Source of the DNA: Xanthomonas sp. F10 | GTDB taxonomy: Bacteria > Pseudomonadota > Gammaproteobacteria > Xanthomonadales > Xanthomonadaceae | Length of the DNA: 64,000 bases | Direction: 5' to 3' | Assembly (NCBI RefSeq): GCF_014206815.1 | Contig: NZ_JACHNP010000001.1 | Coordinates: 896,456-960,455, forward strand | Shown: positions 23,719 to 31,751 of the stretch, piece by piece | How the letters are laid out: each line of letters opens with the position of its first letter | How positions within the stretch are numbered: position 1 is the first letter of the stretch | Program-made: the position numbers and the translations under genes | Notes under the pieces: generated by a model | What the model was told of the DNA's origin: nothing | What the model saw: only the letters and a program-made list of their open reading frames with translations | Databases searched by the model: none

Positions 23719-23949
23719 GTCGGGACTGAAGTCCCGCCCACATCGTCTCCGGATATCTCGCCGCAAGCACCTGTAGGAGCGGCTTTAGCCGCGAAGAACG
23801 AAGGAGGGCGGCAATCGGACACCGAAGGCAGTCGGGACTGAAGTGCCTCCGACATGGCCTCCGGCTGTCTCACCGCAGGCCTCTGTAGGAGCGGCTTTAG
23901 CCGCGACGGGCTTTCTCGGTAAAGCCATCGCGGCTGAAGCCGCTCCTAC
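23719..23949. repeat. Alternating REP cluster, two families
   Basis: Four units alternate: GTGG family at 23719-23742 (GTCGGGACTGAAGTCCCGCC), GTAG family at 23773-23794, GTGG family at 23831-23853 (partly decayed), and a complete GTAG inverted pair at 23885-23949. This is the densest REP cluster in the window. Confidence 0.85.
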
Positions 23950-24011
23950 AGGAAGACATCCAGCTTTACTGGAGGCGCTCTTGTGCCGGCACTTGCGCGC
24001 GCCGGCGCCCC

Positions 24012-24452
24012 TCAGCGACGCTCGGCCTGCAGGTTGCCGAAGCTATCGCGGTACGGCTGCAGCGACGGAATGTCGCGCAAGACCGCTTCCTGCGCGGCGG
24101 TGATCTCCGGAGTCGGCGCGAAGCCGACCGAGCGCATGTTCGGGTCCGGCGCCGCGGTCTCCAGGGTGCGCTGGCGCTGCATCTGCAGGTGCATGAACAA
24201 CTGCTGCAACTCGGTGCGCTGCGCGGCCGGCAGCGGCAGTTCGATGTCGTCGATGCGCAGGCTGCCATCGGGGCCGATGGTGGCATTGGCGGCCGGGGCG
24301 CGGCGCAGCATCACGTTCATGCTGTCCACTGCCACCCGCGGCTTGCTGCGCTCGGCGCGCGAGGAGGCGGTCTCGCCGCCGCGTCCGCCGCAGGCGGCGA
24401 GCAGCAGGCACAGCGACAGCAGCGAGAACCAGGCGAACAGCGTCTTCTTCAT
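24012..24452 (-). CDS. Small lipoprotein, paralogue of the 27025-27579 gene
   Basis: A 146-residue protein with a signal peptide ending in LLLAAC, a lipobox. The mature part contains IGPDGSLRIDDIELPL and AQRTELQQLF, and near the end AQEAVLRDIPSLQPY. The protein at 27025-27579 has matching segments ITRDGKLLIDGKPVAL and AQDALMQKVPAFRPY in the same order, so the two are related. Both recall the DUF2884/YggN family, in which a short beta hairpin precedes helices. The function is unknown. Confidence 0.75.
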   Translation of the reverse strand: MKKTLFAWFSLLSLCLLLAACGGRGGETASSRAERSKPRVAVDSMNVMLRRAPAANATIGPDGSLRIDDIELPLPAAQRTELQQLFMHLQMQRQRTLETAAPDPNMRSVGFAPTPEITAAQEAVLRDIPSLQPYRDSFGNLQAERR

Positions 24453-24530
24453 GGGGGCAATGCAGTGGGGGAGTAAGGCATTCTAGAACGTGCGGCGGCT
24501 GCGGTCGTGGCGAGGCGCGCTGGCCGCGCG

Positions 24531-25970
24531 CTAGCGGCGCGGGTTCGGGGTGGACTGCATGGCGCGCGCGAGCACGCTGAACATCCGCTCGTCGGTGGAT
24601 TGCGCCACGTTGAAACGCAGGAAATCGCCCGCGCTCAGCGACTGGCTGAAGGCATTGCCCGGTGCCAGCACCACGCCCTCCTGCAGGCAGGCGCGCGCGA
24701 TCGCGGCGGCCTCCATATCCGCTGGCAGCCTGCACCAAAGGAACAGGCCGGCCTGCGGGATCAGCCAGGGCCGGATGTCGAGGCCCTGGAGCCGCGCCAC
24801 GGTCCTGGCCATCTGCTCCGCCAGCCGTCGCCGCAAGGTCTCCATGTGCCGGCGGTAGCCACTGTCGGTCAGGGCGATCAGCACGGCCTCGGCCGCCAGC
24901 CGTCCGCCGCCGAAGCTGGTGGCGATCTTCAGGTCGGCGAGGCTGTCGATCCAGTCGCCACGCGCGGCGATGTAGCCGCAACGCAGCGACGCCGACACCG
25001 TCTTCGAGAAGCTGCCGACCTGGATGACCCGCGCCAGGCCGTCGAAGGCCGCCAACCGCGGGGCGGGGCTGGTCTCGAAGTCGGCGAAGATGTCGTCCTC
25101 GACGATCACCAGGTCCGAGCCCTCGGCCAAGAGCAGCAGCCGGTGCGCCGTCGCCGCGGACAGGGTCGCGCCGGTGGGGTTGTGGATCCCCGAATTGGTG
25201 ATGTACAGCCGCGGGGCGTGCGCCTGCAGTGCAGCTTCGAAGTGCGCCACATCCGGTCCGTTCGGCGTGTAGGGCACGCCCACGAGCTGCACGCGATGCG
25301 CCTTGAGCAAGGCATGGAAATTGAAGTAGCACGGGTCGTCGACCAGCACCGTGTCGCCGGGCGAGAGCAGGAAACGGCCGATCAGGTCGATCGCATGCGT
25401 TCCCGATTCGGCGAGCAGGATCTGTTCGGGCGGCGCCTGCACGCCATTGCTCGCCAACCGTCGCGACAGGAACTGGCGCAAGCCGGGGTGACCCAGGGGC
25501 GTGGCGTACTCGGTCAGTTCCAGCGTGTCGGCGCGCGCCAGCGTGCGCAGTGCGCGGCGCATGCCCGCGCCGTACAGCCACTCCGGGGGCAGCCAGCCGC
25601 AGCCGGGCTTGAGCGCACGCGCATCCGCTTCCAGCGACTGCCGCGACACCCACAGCGGATCGATCTGCCTGTCGAGCTTCGGGCCGAGGTGCGCCAGCGC
25701 CAGCGGGGCCACGGACCCGGCCACATAGAAGCCCGACCCCGGTCGCGCCACGATCGCGCCTTCGGCCGCCAGCCGCTCGTAGGCTTCCACCACCGTCGAC
25801 ACCGATACGCGCAGCGCGCGCGCCTGTGTGCGTACCGAAGGCAGGCGCGCTCCGGGCAGGCTGGTGCGGTTGGCGATGCGGGCGCGGATATCGGTCATCA
25901 CCGCATCGATGCGCGTACCGGGTGCTTCAGGTCTGTCCACTGTCGTCGTCTGTACTGGGTCTTGAGGCAT
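24531..25970 (-). CDS. MocR-type regulator (GntR HTH fused to PLP aminotransferase domain)
   Basis: A 479-residue protein of the MocR subfamily. The N-terminal winged helix (residues about 20-95) includes LPGARLPSVRTQARALRVSV and VEAYERLAAEG. The rest is a type-I aminotransferase-like domain. It includes DPCYFNFHA, NSGIHNPTGATLS and EDDIFADFE, with the PLP lysine in VGSFSKTVSASLRCGYIA. Such proteins sense PLP or an amino compound and control a neighbouring gene. Here that is the divergent EamA transporter, with 90 bp between. Its own start has no clear ribosome-binding site; an in-frame ATG about 24 codons later is an alternative. Confidence 0.9.
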   Translation of the reverse strand: MPQDPVQTTTVDRPEAPGTRIDAVMTDIRARIANRTSLPGARLPSVRTQARALRVSVSTVVEAYERLAAEGAIVARPGSGFYVAGSVAPLALAHLGPKLDRQIDPLWVSRQSLEADARALKPGCGWLPPEWLYGAGMRRALRTLARADTLELTEYATPLGHPGLRQFLSRRLASNGVQAPPEQILLAESGTHAIDLIGRFLLSPGDTVLVDDPCYFNFHALLKAHRVQLVGVPYTPNGPDVAHFEAALQAHAPRLYITNSGIHNPTGATLSAATAHRLLLLAEGSDLVIVEDDIFADFETSPAPRLAAFDGLARVIQVGSFSKTVSASLRCGYIAARGDWIDSLADLKIATSFGGGRLAAEAVLIALTDSGYRRHMETLRRRLAEQMARTVARLQGLDIRPWLIPQAGLFLWCRLPADMEAAAIARACLQEGVVLAPGNAFSQSLSAGDFLRFNVAQSTDERMFSVLARAMQSTPNPRR

Positions 25971-25984
25971 AACAGTACTGCGAA

Positions 25985-26005
25985 ACCGTATTGGACCGTA
26001 TCTGG
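25985..26005. promoter_or_regulatory. Tandem direct repeat, candidate MocR operator
   Basis: ACCGTATTGG and ACCGTATCTGG lie head to tail in the 90-bp divergent region between the MocR-type gene and the EamA gene. MocR proteins often bind direct repeats. CAGTAC also occurs on both sides of the MocR start codon. Confidence 0.5.
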
Positions 26006-26060
26006 CCGCAGCGGCTTCGCGCGGCGTCTACTACAGCGGCGACGCAACCGGGAGACTCGC

Positions 26061-26924
26061 ATGGAAAAGATCACCAGTGGCTGGATCAATGGATGTATCG
26101 GCGTGATGATTTTCGCGGGGTCGTTGCCGGCGACCCGCGTCGCGGTTGCCGATTTCTCTCCCGTGTTCCTGACCTGCGCCCGCGCCAGCATTGCCGCCGC
26201 ACTTGGGCTAGCGCTCCTGCTCGCGTTTCGGCAGCCGCGTCCGCGCCCCGCCGAGCTACCCGCCTTGGCGATGACGGCGCTGGGGGTCGTGGCCGGGTTT
26301 CCGCTGCTGACCGCGCTGGCGCTGCAGCACGTCACCTCGGCGCATTCCATCGTGTTCGTGGGCCTGCTGCCGTTGTGCACCGCCGTCTTTGCCGTGTTGC
26401 GCGCCGGCGAACGCCCGCGTCCGTCGTTCTGGGTGTTCTCGCTGGCCGGTGCCTCCAGCGTCGTCGGCTATGCGGCGATCGGCGGGATCGACGCCTCGCT
26501 GCGAGGCGATCTGCTGATGCTGGCTGCGGTGGCGCTGTGCGGGCTGGGCTATGCGGAGGGCGCGCGCCTGTCGCGCACGCTGGGCGGATGGCAGGTCATC
26601 TGTTGGGCGCTGGTGCTGTCGTTGCCGCTGATGGTGTCCCTGGCCTTGCTGACGCAGCCCGCGTCGTTCGGCGCTGTGCGGATGCCGGCATGGCTCGGCC
26701 TGGGCTATGTCTCGCTGTTCAGCATGTTGATCGGCTTCGTGTTCTGGTACCGCGGCTTGGCGCAAGGCGGGATCGCGGCGGTCGGGCAACTGCAGTTGTT
26801 CCAGCCCTTCATCGGCTTGGGCCTGGCGGCGCTGCTGCTGCACGAAACGGTGAGCTGGACGATGCTGGCGGTGACCCTGGTCGCGGTGGTCTGCGTGGCC
26901 GGCGCGAAACAGTACGCCCGCTGA
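26061..26924 (+). CDS. EamA/DMT-family transporter
   Basis: A 287-residue integral membrane protein with about ten helices in two EamA repeats; the first holds SLPATRVAVADFSPVFLTCAR and the second LGYVSLFSMLIGFVFWYRGLA. Members export amino acids, purines or other metabolites. I chose the ATG at 26061, which has GGGAGA upstream and starts the first helix; the longer upstream frame has the composition of an antisense shadow. Divergence from a MocR-type regulator suggests export of an amine or amino acid under its control. Confidence 0.85.
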   Translation: MEKITSGWINGCIGVMIFAGSLPATRVAVADFSPVFLTCARASIAAALGLALLLAFRQPRPRPAELPALAMTALGVVAGFPLLTALALQHVTSAHSIVFVGLLPLCTAVFAVLRAGERPRPSFWVFSLAGASSVVGYAAIGGIDASLRGDLLMLAAVALCGLGYAEGARLSRTLGGWQVICWALVLSLPLMVSLALLTQPASFGAVRMPAWLGLGYVSLFSMLIGFVFWYRGLAQGGIAAVGQLQLFQPFIGLGLAALLLHETVSWTMLAVTLVAVVCVAGAKQYAR

Positions 26925-26936
26925 GACCGCGAGCCG

Positions 26937-26964
26937 CCCGGCAAACGTTTGCACGACTGCCGGG
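26937..26964. terminator. Hairpin between convergent genes
   Basis: CCCGGCA and TGCCGGG form a 7-bp stem with a 14-base loop, 13 bases past the EamA stop and before the convergent lipoprotein stop. There is no T-tract. Confidence 0.3.
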
Positions 26965-27024
26965 TGGAGCGCGAACATGGCGGGCGGTTGTGGACGAGCG
27001 TCGCGGCAGCGCGGCTGCCGCTGG

Positions 27025-27579
27025 TTACGCGGCCGAGTGCCTGCAGTCGCTGACGTCGCTGTCGTCAAGGGTGGAGTAGGGACGGAACGCCGGCACCTTC
27101 TGCATCAGCGCATCCTGCGCGGCACGCAGCGCGGCGACCTGGTCGCAGATCTTCAGCGCCGCCTGCTTGATCTTGTCGGCCTGCGCCTCGACCTGCGCAC
27201 CGATGTGCTCGGTGTCGCCGCTGAGCACGCCGCTGATGGCATCGCCGGCCGCCTTCACGCCGAGCGCCGCCCCGGCCTTGCCGACTTCCACGCCCTGCTT
27301 GCCCACCGCCTCGATCTGGCTGCGGTAGGCCAGCAGCAGGCGTTGCTGCTCGGCGTCCAGCGCGACCGGCTTGCCGTCTATCAGCAGCTTGCCGTCGCGG
27401 GTGATGGTGGCCGGCGGCTGTCCGTCGGCCTTCAGGGTCAGGTCGCCGTTGAGGAAGGTCAGGCTTTGCGCGCCGCCGTGATCGACCACGACGCGGTCGT
27501 TGGATGAGCGTTGGCAGGCGCTCAGCGCGAGCAGGGTGGCCAGGGCGACGCCGGCCAGGGGCAGGGAACGGAACTGCAT
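27025..27579 (-). CDS. DUF2884-like lipoprotein, last gene of the YtrA-type operon
   Basis: A 184-residue exported protein with a lipobox (LLALSAC). After it come LTFLNGDLTLKADG and ITRDGKLLIDGKPVAL, then a helical region (GVEVGKAGAALGVKAAGDAI) and the C-terminal AQDALMQKVPAFRPY. It is a paralogue of the 24012-24452 protein. The start is 38 bp after the stop of the GSGD-repeat gene, which places it in the same operon as an ABC transporter and its regulator. This suggests an envelope role; the exact function is unknown. Confidence 0.78.
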   Translation of the reverse strand: MQFRSLPLAGVALATLLALSACQRSSNDRVVVDHGGAQSLTFLNGDLTLKADGQPPATITRDGKLLIDGKPVALDAEQQRLLLAYRSQIEAVGKQGVEVGKAGAALGVKAAGDAISGVLSGDTEHIGAQVEAQADKIKQAALKICDQVAALRAAQDALMQKVPAFRPYSTLDDSDVSDCRHSAA

Positions 27580-27617
27580 GGGCGTGTCCTCGTACGAAAG
27601 GGAGAAAGCGGAGGAGA

Positions 27618-28442
27618 TCAGCGCGGCTTGGGCAGGTTGACGCTGCCGCGCACGCCACGGTGGGTGACGTCGCCGCTGCCGACCTTCTGCACGCTCAGGT
27701 TGCCGCCGACGTTGCCCACGTCCAGGTCGCCGGAGCCGACGGTCTGCACCGCGACGCTGCCGCTGACGTCGCGCAGTTGCACATCGCCCGAACCCACGCT
27801 GTCGAGCTGCACGCTGCCGCGCACGCCGTGCACGGTGAGGTCGCCGGAGCCCACGGTGCCGACCTTGACGTCGCCGCCGACCTGATCGGCCTTGACGTCG
27901 CCCGAACCCAGCGTCGGCAGGGCCACGCTGCCGACATTGCGCAGTTCGATGTCGCCGGAGCCGACCGTGGCGCTGACCGCGCCGCGGATGTTCTGCGCGT
28001 GCAGGTCGCCGGAACCGATCTTGGCGTCGAGCGAGGCCACGCCGCTGATCTCGGCATCGCCGGAGCCCAGTTGCAGCTGCACCGGCAGGTTGGCGGGAAT
28101 GCTGCCGGCCACGTTGAGGTAGGCGTAGCGGTTGCCGACGCTGATGCCGTGGATCTTGCCCTCGTGCTTGAGCGTCACCACCAGGGTATCGCCGTCGTGG
28201 CGCTGGCGCAGGGTCAGCTCCTTGAGCATGTCCTCGTCGGAGGCGCAGGCGCGGCCGCGCAGCGTGGAGTCGCCGCCGCTGGCGCCGCTGAGCTTGAGGT
28301 CGTTCTGCTGCACGTCAAACAGCACCGACTTGACGCCGGCCAGGTCCAGCTTCAGTTCGCGCGGTTCGGAATACTTGCAGTCGTCGGCCATGGCGACGGC
28401 CGGCAGCGACAGCAGCGCACACAGGGCGAGGGTCTTGCGCAT
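27618..28442 (-). CDS. DUF4097-like exported GSGD-repeat (beta-helix) protein
   Basis: A 274-residue protein with a cleavable signal peptide (MRKTLALCALLSLPAVAMA). From about residue 120 it has eight tandem repeats of 17-19 residues, each starting GSGD (for example VGSGDLTVHGVRGSVQLDS). Such repeats build a right-handed beta-helix in DUF4097/DUF2807 proteins. It is periplasmic or surface-associated, with no lipobox. It lies 42 bp downstream of the permease gene and 38 bp upstream of the lipoprotein gene. Its role is unknown; its position links it to whatever the ABC transporter senses or handles. Confidence 0.82.
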   Translation of the reverse strand: MRKTLALCALLSLPAVAMADDCKYSEPRELKLDLAGVKSVLFDVQQNDLKLSGASGGDSTLRGRACASDEDMLKELTLRQRHDGDTLVVTLKHEGKIHGISVGNRYAYLNVAGSIPANLPVQLQLGSGDAEISGVASLDAKIGSGDLHAQNIRGAVSATVGSGDIELRNVGSVALPTLGSGDVKADQVGGDVKVGTVGSGDLTVHGVRGSVQLDSVGSGDVQLRDVSGSVAVQTVGSGDLDVGNVGGNLSVQKVGSGDVTHRGVRGSVNLPKPR

Positions 28443-28484
28443 CGGGATACTCCTTGCAGAAAAGGGAAGGGGACTGCGCTGCGA

Positions 28485-29477
28485 TCAGGCTTCGTCGCGC
28501 CAGCGGCGCACGTAGATCGCGGCGACGATGAAGGCCACGCCGACGGCGGCGCCGATCCACATGTCCGGGTCGCGGAACAGCACCCAGCTGTCGCCCAGGT
28601 GGATCGCATTGACCAGGTCCTGCGGACCGCTGATGTGGGTCTCGGCCACCTGCTCGTTCAGTACCGGGCCCCAGCTGCCGGGCAGCACGCTGAGCAGGCC
28701 GCGATAGACCACCGTGTACCAGATCAGATTGTGGTTGACATTGAGCATCGGCAGGATGCCCATCATGCTGGCGGTCACGCAGCCCAGGATCGGGATCAGC
28801 ACCGCCCACAGGAACGGCTTGCTGCGCGCCCAGGCCGAGCACAGCATCAGCCAGCCGATCGCCGGCAGCGACCACATCACCTGTACCGGCAGCGCGGCCA
28901 GGACCATGCCGATGATGCGCAGCGGGTGCGATTCGGTGAAGACCGCGGTGCTCTGCGGGATGCCGTTGACCGACAGGGTCAGGGCGGTGACCACCCACAG
29001 CGCCAGGCCGATCAGCAGGCCGACGCCGATCGCCAGCAGCGGCGCCAGCAGCAGCGCCCAGGCGGCCTTGGACAGCACCGTGCCGGTGTCCGACAGCGGC
29101 AGCGACTTCCAGAACAGCACGCTGCGGTCGCGGCGGTCGTCGTACAGCGCGCCCAGCGCGTAGAAGAACACCACGAAGCCGACCACGATGCTGGCCAGCA
29201 GGACGCCGGCGAGCATGGTGCCGTCGCCGACCGCGCCGATGATCTGGTGGGCGTTCTGGGCCTGGCCGTCCCACTGCACGTCGTTCAGGCGCGAACCGCC
29301 GCCGTGGTTGCGGCCGGCGATGCTGCCGATGATCGACAGCACCGTGTACAGCGCGGCGACGATGCCGCCGGTGATGACCGGGGCCCACAGGAAACCGCCG
29401 CGGTGTTCCCAGAACTCGCGCTTGAGCAGCCACGTGAAGGTGGACACGGGAGAGATTGTCTTGGCGGGAGCGTTCAT
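28485..29477 (-). CDS. ABC transporter permease (ABC-2 like)
   Basis: A 330-residue membrane protein with about six hydrophobic segments, including GGFLWAPVITGGIVAALYTV near the start and WIGAAVGVAFIVAAIYV at the end. GALYDDRRDRSVLFWKSLPL is a motif shared by permeases next to YtrA-type regulators. Its ATG overlaps the ATPase stop by 4 bp. It should pair with that ATPase to form an exporter or a bacitracin/envelope-stress type transporter. The substrate is unknown. Confidence 0.85.
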   Translation of the reverse strand: MNAPAKTISPVSTFTWLLKREFWEHRGGFLWAPVITGGIVAALYTVLSIIGSIAGRNHGGGSRLNDVQWDGQAQNAHQIIGAVGDGTMLAGVLLASIVVGFVVFFYALGALYDDRRDRSVLFWKSLPLSDTGTVLSKAAWALLLAPLLAIGVGLLIGLALWVVTALTLSVNGIPQSTAVFTESHPLRIIGMVLAALPVQVMWSLPAIGWLMLCSAWARSKPFLWAVLIPILGCVTASMMGILPMLNVNHNLIWYTVVYRGLLSVLPGSWGPVLNEQVAETHISGPQDLVNAIHLGDSWVLFRDPDMWIGAAVGVAFIVAAIYVRRWRDEA

Positions 29478-30352
29478 GCGTAGGTGCCCTTCATGATGGC
29501 GACGAACAGGTCGGCCAGGCCGGGAGTGCGGGTTTCGCCGAGCGCGGCCAGCTGCGCCTGCGGCACGCCGTCGTACAGGAACACCGACTTGCCGAACGGC
29601 AGGCCGCGTTCGTCGATCGGCTGCAGCGCGCGCGCCGCGTCGATGCGCTCGGCCGGCACCAGCAGCTCGGTGTAGCGGGTGGCCATGTGCTCCATGTCGG
29701 CGCTGAGCACGATGCGGCCGTCGCGGATGAACAGCACGTCGGTGAGGATGTGCTCGATCTCCTCCACCTGGTGGGTGGTGATGACGATGGTCTTCTGCTC
29801 GTCGAAATAGTCTTCCAGCAGGCGCTGGTAGAACTCCTTGCGGTACAGGATGTCCAGGCCCAGGGTCGGCTCGTCCAGCACCAGCAGGCGCGCGTCGATC
29901 GCCATCACCAGCGCCAGGTGCAACTGCACGATCATGCCCTTGGACATCTCGCGCACCCGCAGCTTGGGCGAGAGCTTGGTGTTGGCCAGGAAGCGCTCGC
30001 ACTTGGCGCGGTCGAAGCGCGGATGCACGCCGGCGACGAAGTCGATCGCCTCGCGCACCCGCATCCAGCGCGGCAGCACCGCCACGTCGGCGATGAAGCA
30101 CACCTCGTTCATCAGCGCGTCGCGCTGCTTGCGCGGGTCCATGCCCAGCACGCGCAGTTCGCCTTCCACCGCAGTCAGGCCCAGCACCGCCTTCAATGCG
30201 GTGGTCTTGCCGGCGCCGTTGGGGCCGATCAGGCCGACGATCCGGCCGGGCGCGATGGTGAAGGACGCGTCGGCCAGCGCCGGCTTGTGGTTGTAGGTCT
30301 TGCGCAACCCCTGCGCAGAGACGACGGATTCGGATGCGACAGCGGCAGTCAT
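29474..30352 (-). CDS. ABC transporter ATP-binding protein
   Basis: A 292-residue ATPase with Walker A (GPNGAGKTT) and Walker B (RLLVLDEPTLGLD), followed by ITTHQVEEIEHI. The signature position reads MSKGMIVQLHLALVMA instead of a canonical LSGGQ, which is usual in the YtrB-type branch. The C-terminal extension after about residue 220 is typical of the group. The start overlaps the GntR stop and the stop overlaps the permease start, each by 4 bp. Confidence 0.9.
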   Translation of the reverse strand: MTAAVASESVVSAQGLRKTYNHKPALADASFTIAPGRIVGLIGPNGAGKTTALKAVLGLTAVEGELRVLGMDPRKQRDALMNEVCFIADVAVLPRWMRVREAIDFVAGVHPRFDRAKCERFLANTKLSPKLRVREMSKGMIVQLHLALVMAIDARLLVLDEPTLGLDILYRKEFYQRLLEDYFDEQKTIVITTHQVEEIEHILTDVLFIRDGRIVLSADMEHMATRYTELLVPAERIDAARALQPIDERGLPFGKSVFLYDGVPQAQLAALGETRTPGLADLFVAIMKGTYA

Positions 30353-30711
30353 GGCGTTTTCCCCGGTGGCAACAAGTCTTGCAGTGTCAGGCCCAGGCGC
30401 TGGATGCGTTCCAGCACCAGAGGCCACTCTTCGTTGAGGAAGCGCTCGCGCTCGCTGCCACGCAGCTTCTGCGCCGCTTCCTCGGTCATGAACATGCCCA
30501 GCCCGCGGCGCTTCTCGACCAGGGCCTCGTCGGCCAGTTCCTGGTAGGCGCGCGAGACGGTGATCGGGTTGAGCTGGTATTCGGCGGCCACCTGGCGCAC
30601 CGAGGGCAGGGCGTCGCCGGGCTTGAGGATGCCGTCGAGCATCATCGCGATGACGCGCTCCTTCAGCTGGCGGTAGATCGGAGCGCCATCGCTCCATTGG
30701 ATATCGCTCAT
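30349..30711 (-). CDS. GntR family regulator, YtrA subfamily
   Basis: A 120-residue repressor. The N-terminal winged helix contains PIYRQLKERVIAMMLDG, LPSVRQVAAEYQLNPITVSR and AYQELADEALVEKRRGLGMF. The C-terminal part is only about 45 residues, as in YtrA proteins, which lack a large ligand-binding domain. YtrA regulators control their own ABC-transporter operons. A palindromic operator is visible upstream of the operon. The gene is followed directly by the ATPase gene with a 4-bp overlap. Confidence 0.92.
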   Translation of the reverse strand: MSDIQWSDGAPIYRQLKERVIAMMLDGILKPGDALPSVRQVAAEYQLNPITVSRAYQELADEALVEKRRGLGMFMTEEAAQKLRGSERERFLNEEWPLVLERIQRLGLTLQDLLPPGKTP

Positions 30712-30713
30712 GG

Positions 30714-30956
30714 TCAGCTCCGTGGGCGCAGGGTGCGCGCGAAGGAGAAATAAGGCACGGACAGCGAGGCCCGCAGACGCCGTACCGCCGGGGCGGTGGC
30801 GGGTGCGGCGCCGGTGGCGCTGTCGTCGTGCGGCGTGCTGGCGCCATAATCCAGCGGCCGTCCCTGGTGGCGTTGGGCGCCGATCCAGCTCGCGCAGAGC
30901 AGGGTGCCGACGATGACCAGGGCCGGAAGGCTGCGCTGGAAGCGTTTGAGATTCAT
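30714..30956 (-). CDS. Small single-pass membrane protein, first gene of the YtrA-type operon
   Basis: An 80-residue protein with one N-terminal hydrophobic segment (LPALVIVGTLLCASWIGAQ) and a short, weakly conserved tail rich in Ser, Arg and Ala. It starts just downstream of the operator and ends two bases before the GntR gene, so it is very likely translated as part of the operon. I recognise no family. Confidence 0.6.
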   Translation of the reverse strand: MNLKRFQRSLPALVIVGTLLCASWIGAQRHQGRPLDYGASTPHDDSATGAAPATAPAVRRLRASLSVPYFSFARTLRPRS

Positions 30957-30980
30957 CGTGGGACCTGCTCTGGGTGAGTG

Positions 30981-31002
30981 GTGTTGTATTTAACTATAAC
31001 AC
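30981..31002. promoter_or_regulatory. Palindromic operator of the YtrA-type operon
   Basis: GTGTTGTA and TATAACAC are inverted, with seven of eight positions matching, around a 6-base AT-rich spacer. The site lies 25 bases upstream of the first operon gene (minus strand) in the divergent region with the glutathione peroxidase gene. Its symmetry and position fit a GntR/YtrA binding site. It may also influence the divergent gene. Confidence 0.7.
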
Positions 31003-31084
31003 CGTTACACGGCATGTCAACACGCTGCGGACCCAACTTCCGACCTGGTCGTACGCGACTTCCCTTTCTCTTCGACGGTGCCCC

Positions 31085-31651
31085 ATGAAATTTTCCAAGC
31101 GTCTGTTTTTCCTCGCGATCCTGGCCGCTGCCGGCACCGTCGGCAGTGCCTGGGCGGGCTCCTTGCTGGACCGGGACTACCGTCCGCTGGCCGGCAAGGA
31201 CAAGGTGAACCTGAACAAGACCTACGGCGGCAAGGTGCTGCTGGTGGTCAACACCGCCAGCAAGTGCGGCTACACCCCGCAGTACGACGGCCTGGAGAAG
31301 CTGCAGCGGCAGTACGCGGCGCAGGGCTTCAGCGTGCTCGGCTTCCCGTCCAACGATTTCAAGGGCCAGGAGCCGGGATCGGAGAAGCAGATCCAGGAAT
31401 TCTGCACGCTCACCTACGGGGTCAAGTTCCCGATGTTCGAGAAGGTGCACGTGATCGGCGACGAGGCCACGCCGCTGTACAAGCAACTGACCCAGGCCAC
31501 CGGCGTGGCGCCGGGCTGGAATTTCCACAAGTATCTGATCGCGCGCGATGGGCGCGTGGTCGCGCAATTCCCGAGCAAGGTCACGCCGGACGATCCGGCC
31601 TTGCGCAGTGCCATCGAACGCGAACTGAAAGCGCAGCCTGCGTCGCACTGA
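31085..31651 (+). CDS. Exported glutathione peroxidase, Cys type
   Basis: A 188-residue thiol peroxidase of the glutathione peroxidase family, which reduces hydroperoxides. An N-terminal signal peptide (to about residue 25, ending SAWAG) predicts a periplasmic location. The active-site Cys61 is in NTASKCGYTPQY. The Gln region reads NDFKGQEPGS and the Trp is in GWNFHKYLI, so the catalytic triad is present. Bacterial members usually use thioredoxin-like reductants. The gene is divergent from the YtrA-type operon, with the operator between them. Confidence 0.9.
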   Translation: MKFSKRLFFLAILAAAGTVGSAWAGSLLDRDYRPLAGKDKVNLNKTYGGKVLLVVNTASKCGYTPQYDGLEKLQRQYAAQGFSVLGFPSNDFKGQEPGSEKQIQEFCTLTYGVKFPMFEKVHVIGDEATPLYKQLTQATGVAPGWNFHKYLIARDGRVVAQFPSKVTPDDPALRSAIERELKAQPASH

Positions 31652-31751
31652 AAGCGAGTCAACATCTCGGCCGCGCATGCGACAATGCCGGCCTCTGTCT
31701 GCGCCATCCCGGCGCGTCCAGTTCACGGTTCACTTCCAGGGAAAGTAGCGA

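Larger units (their letters stand above)
23637..24011. other. Convergent intergenic region dense in REP sequences
   Basis: This 375-bp gap between fumC and a convergent lipoprotein gene holds a hairpin and four REP units or pairs from two families, listed separately. No gene is supported. Confidence 0.85.
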
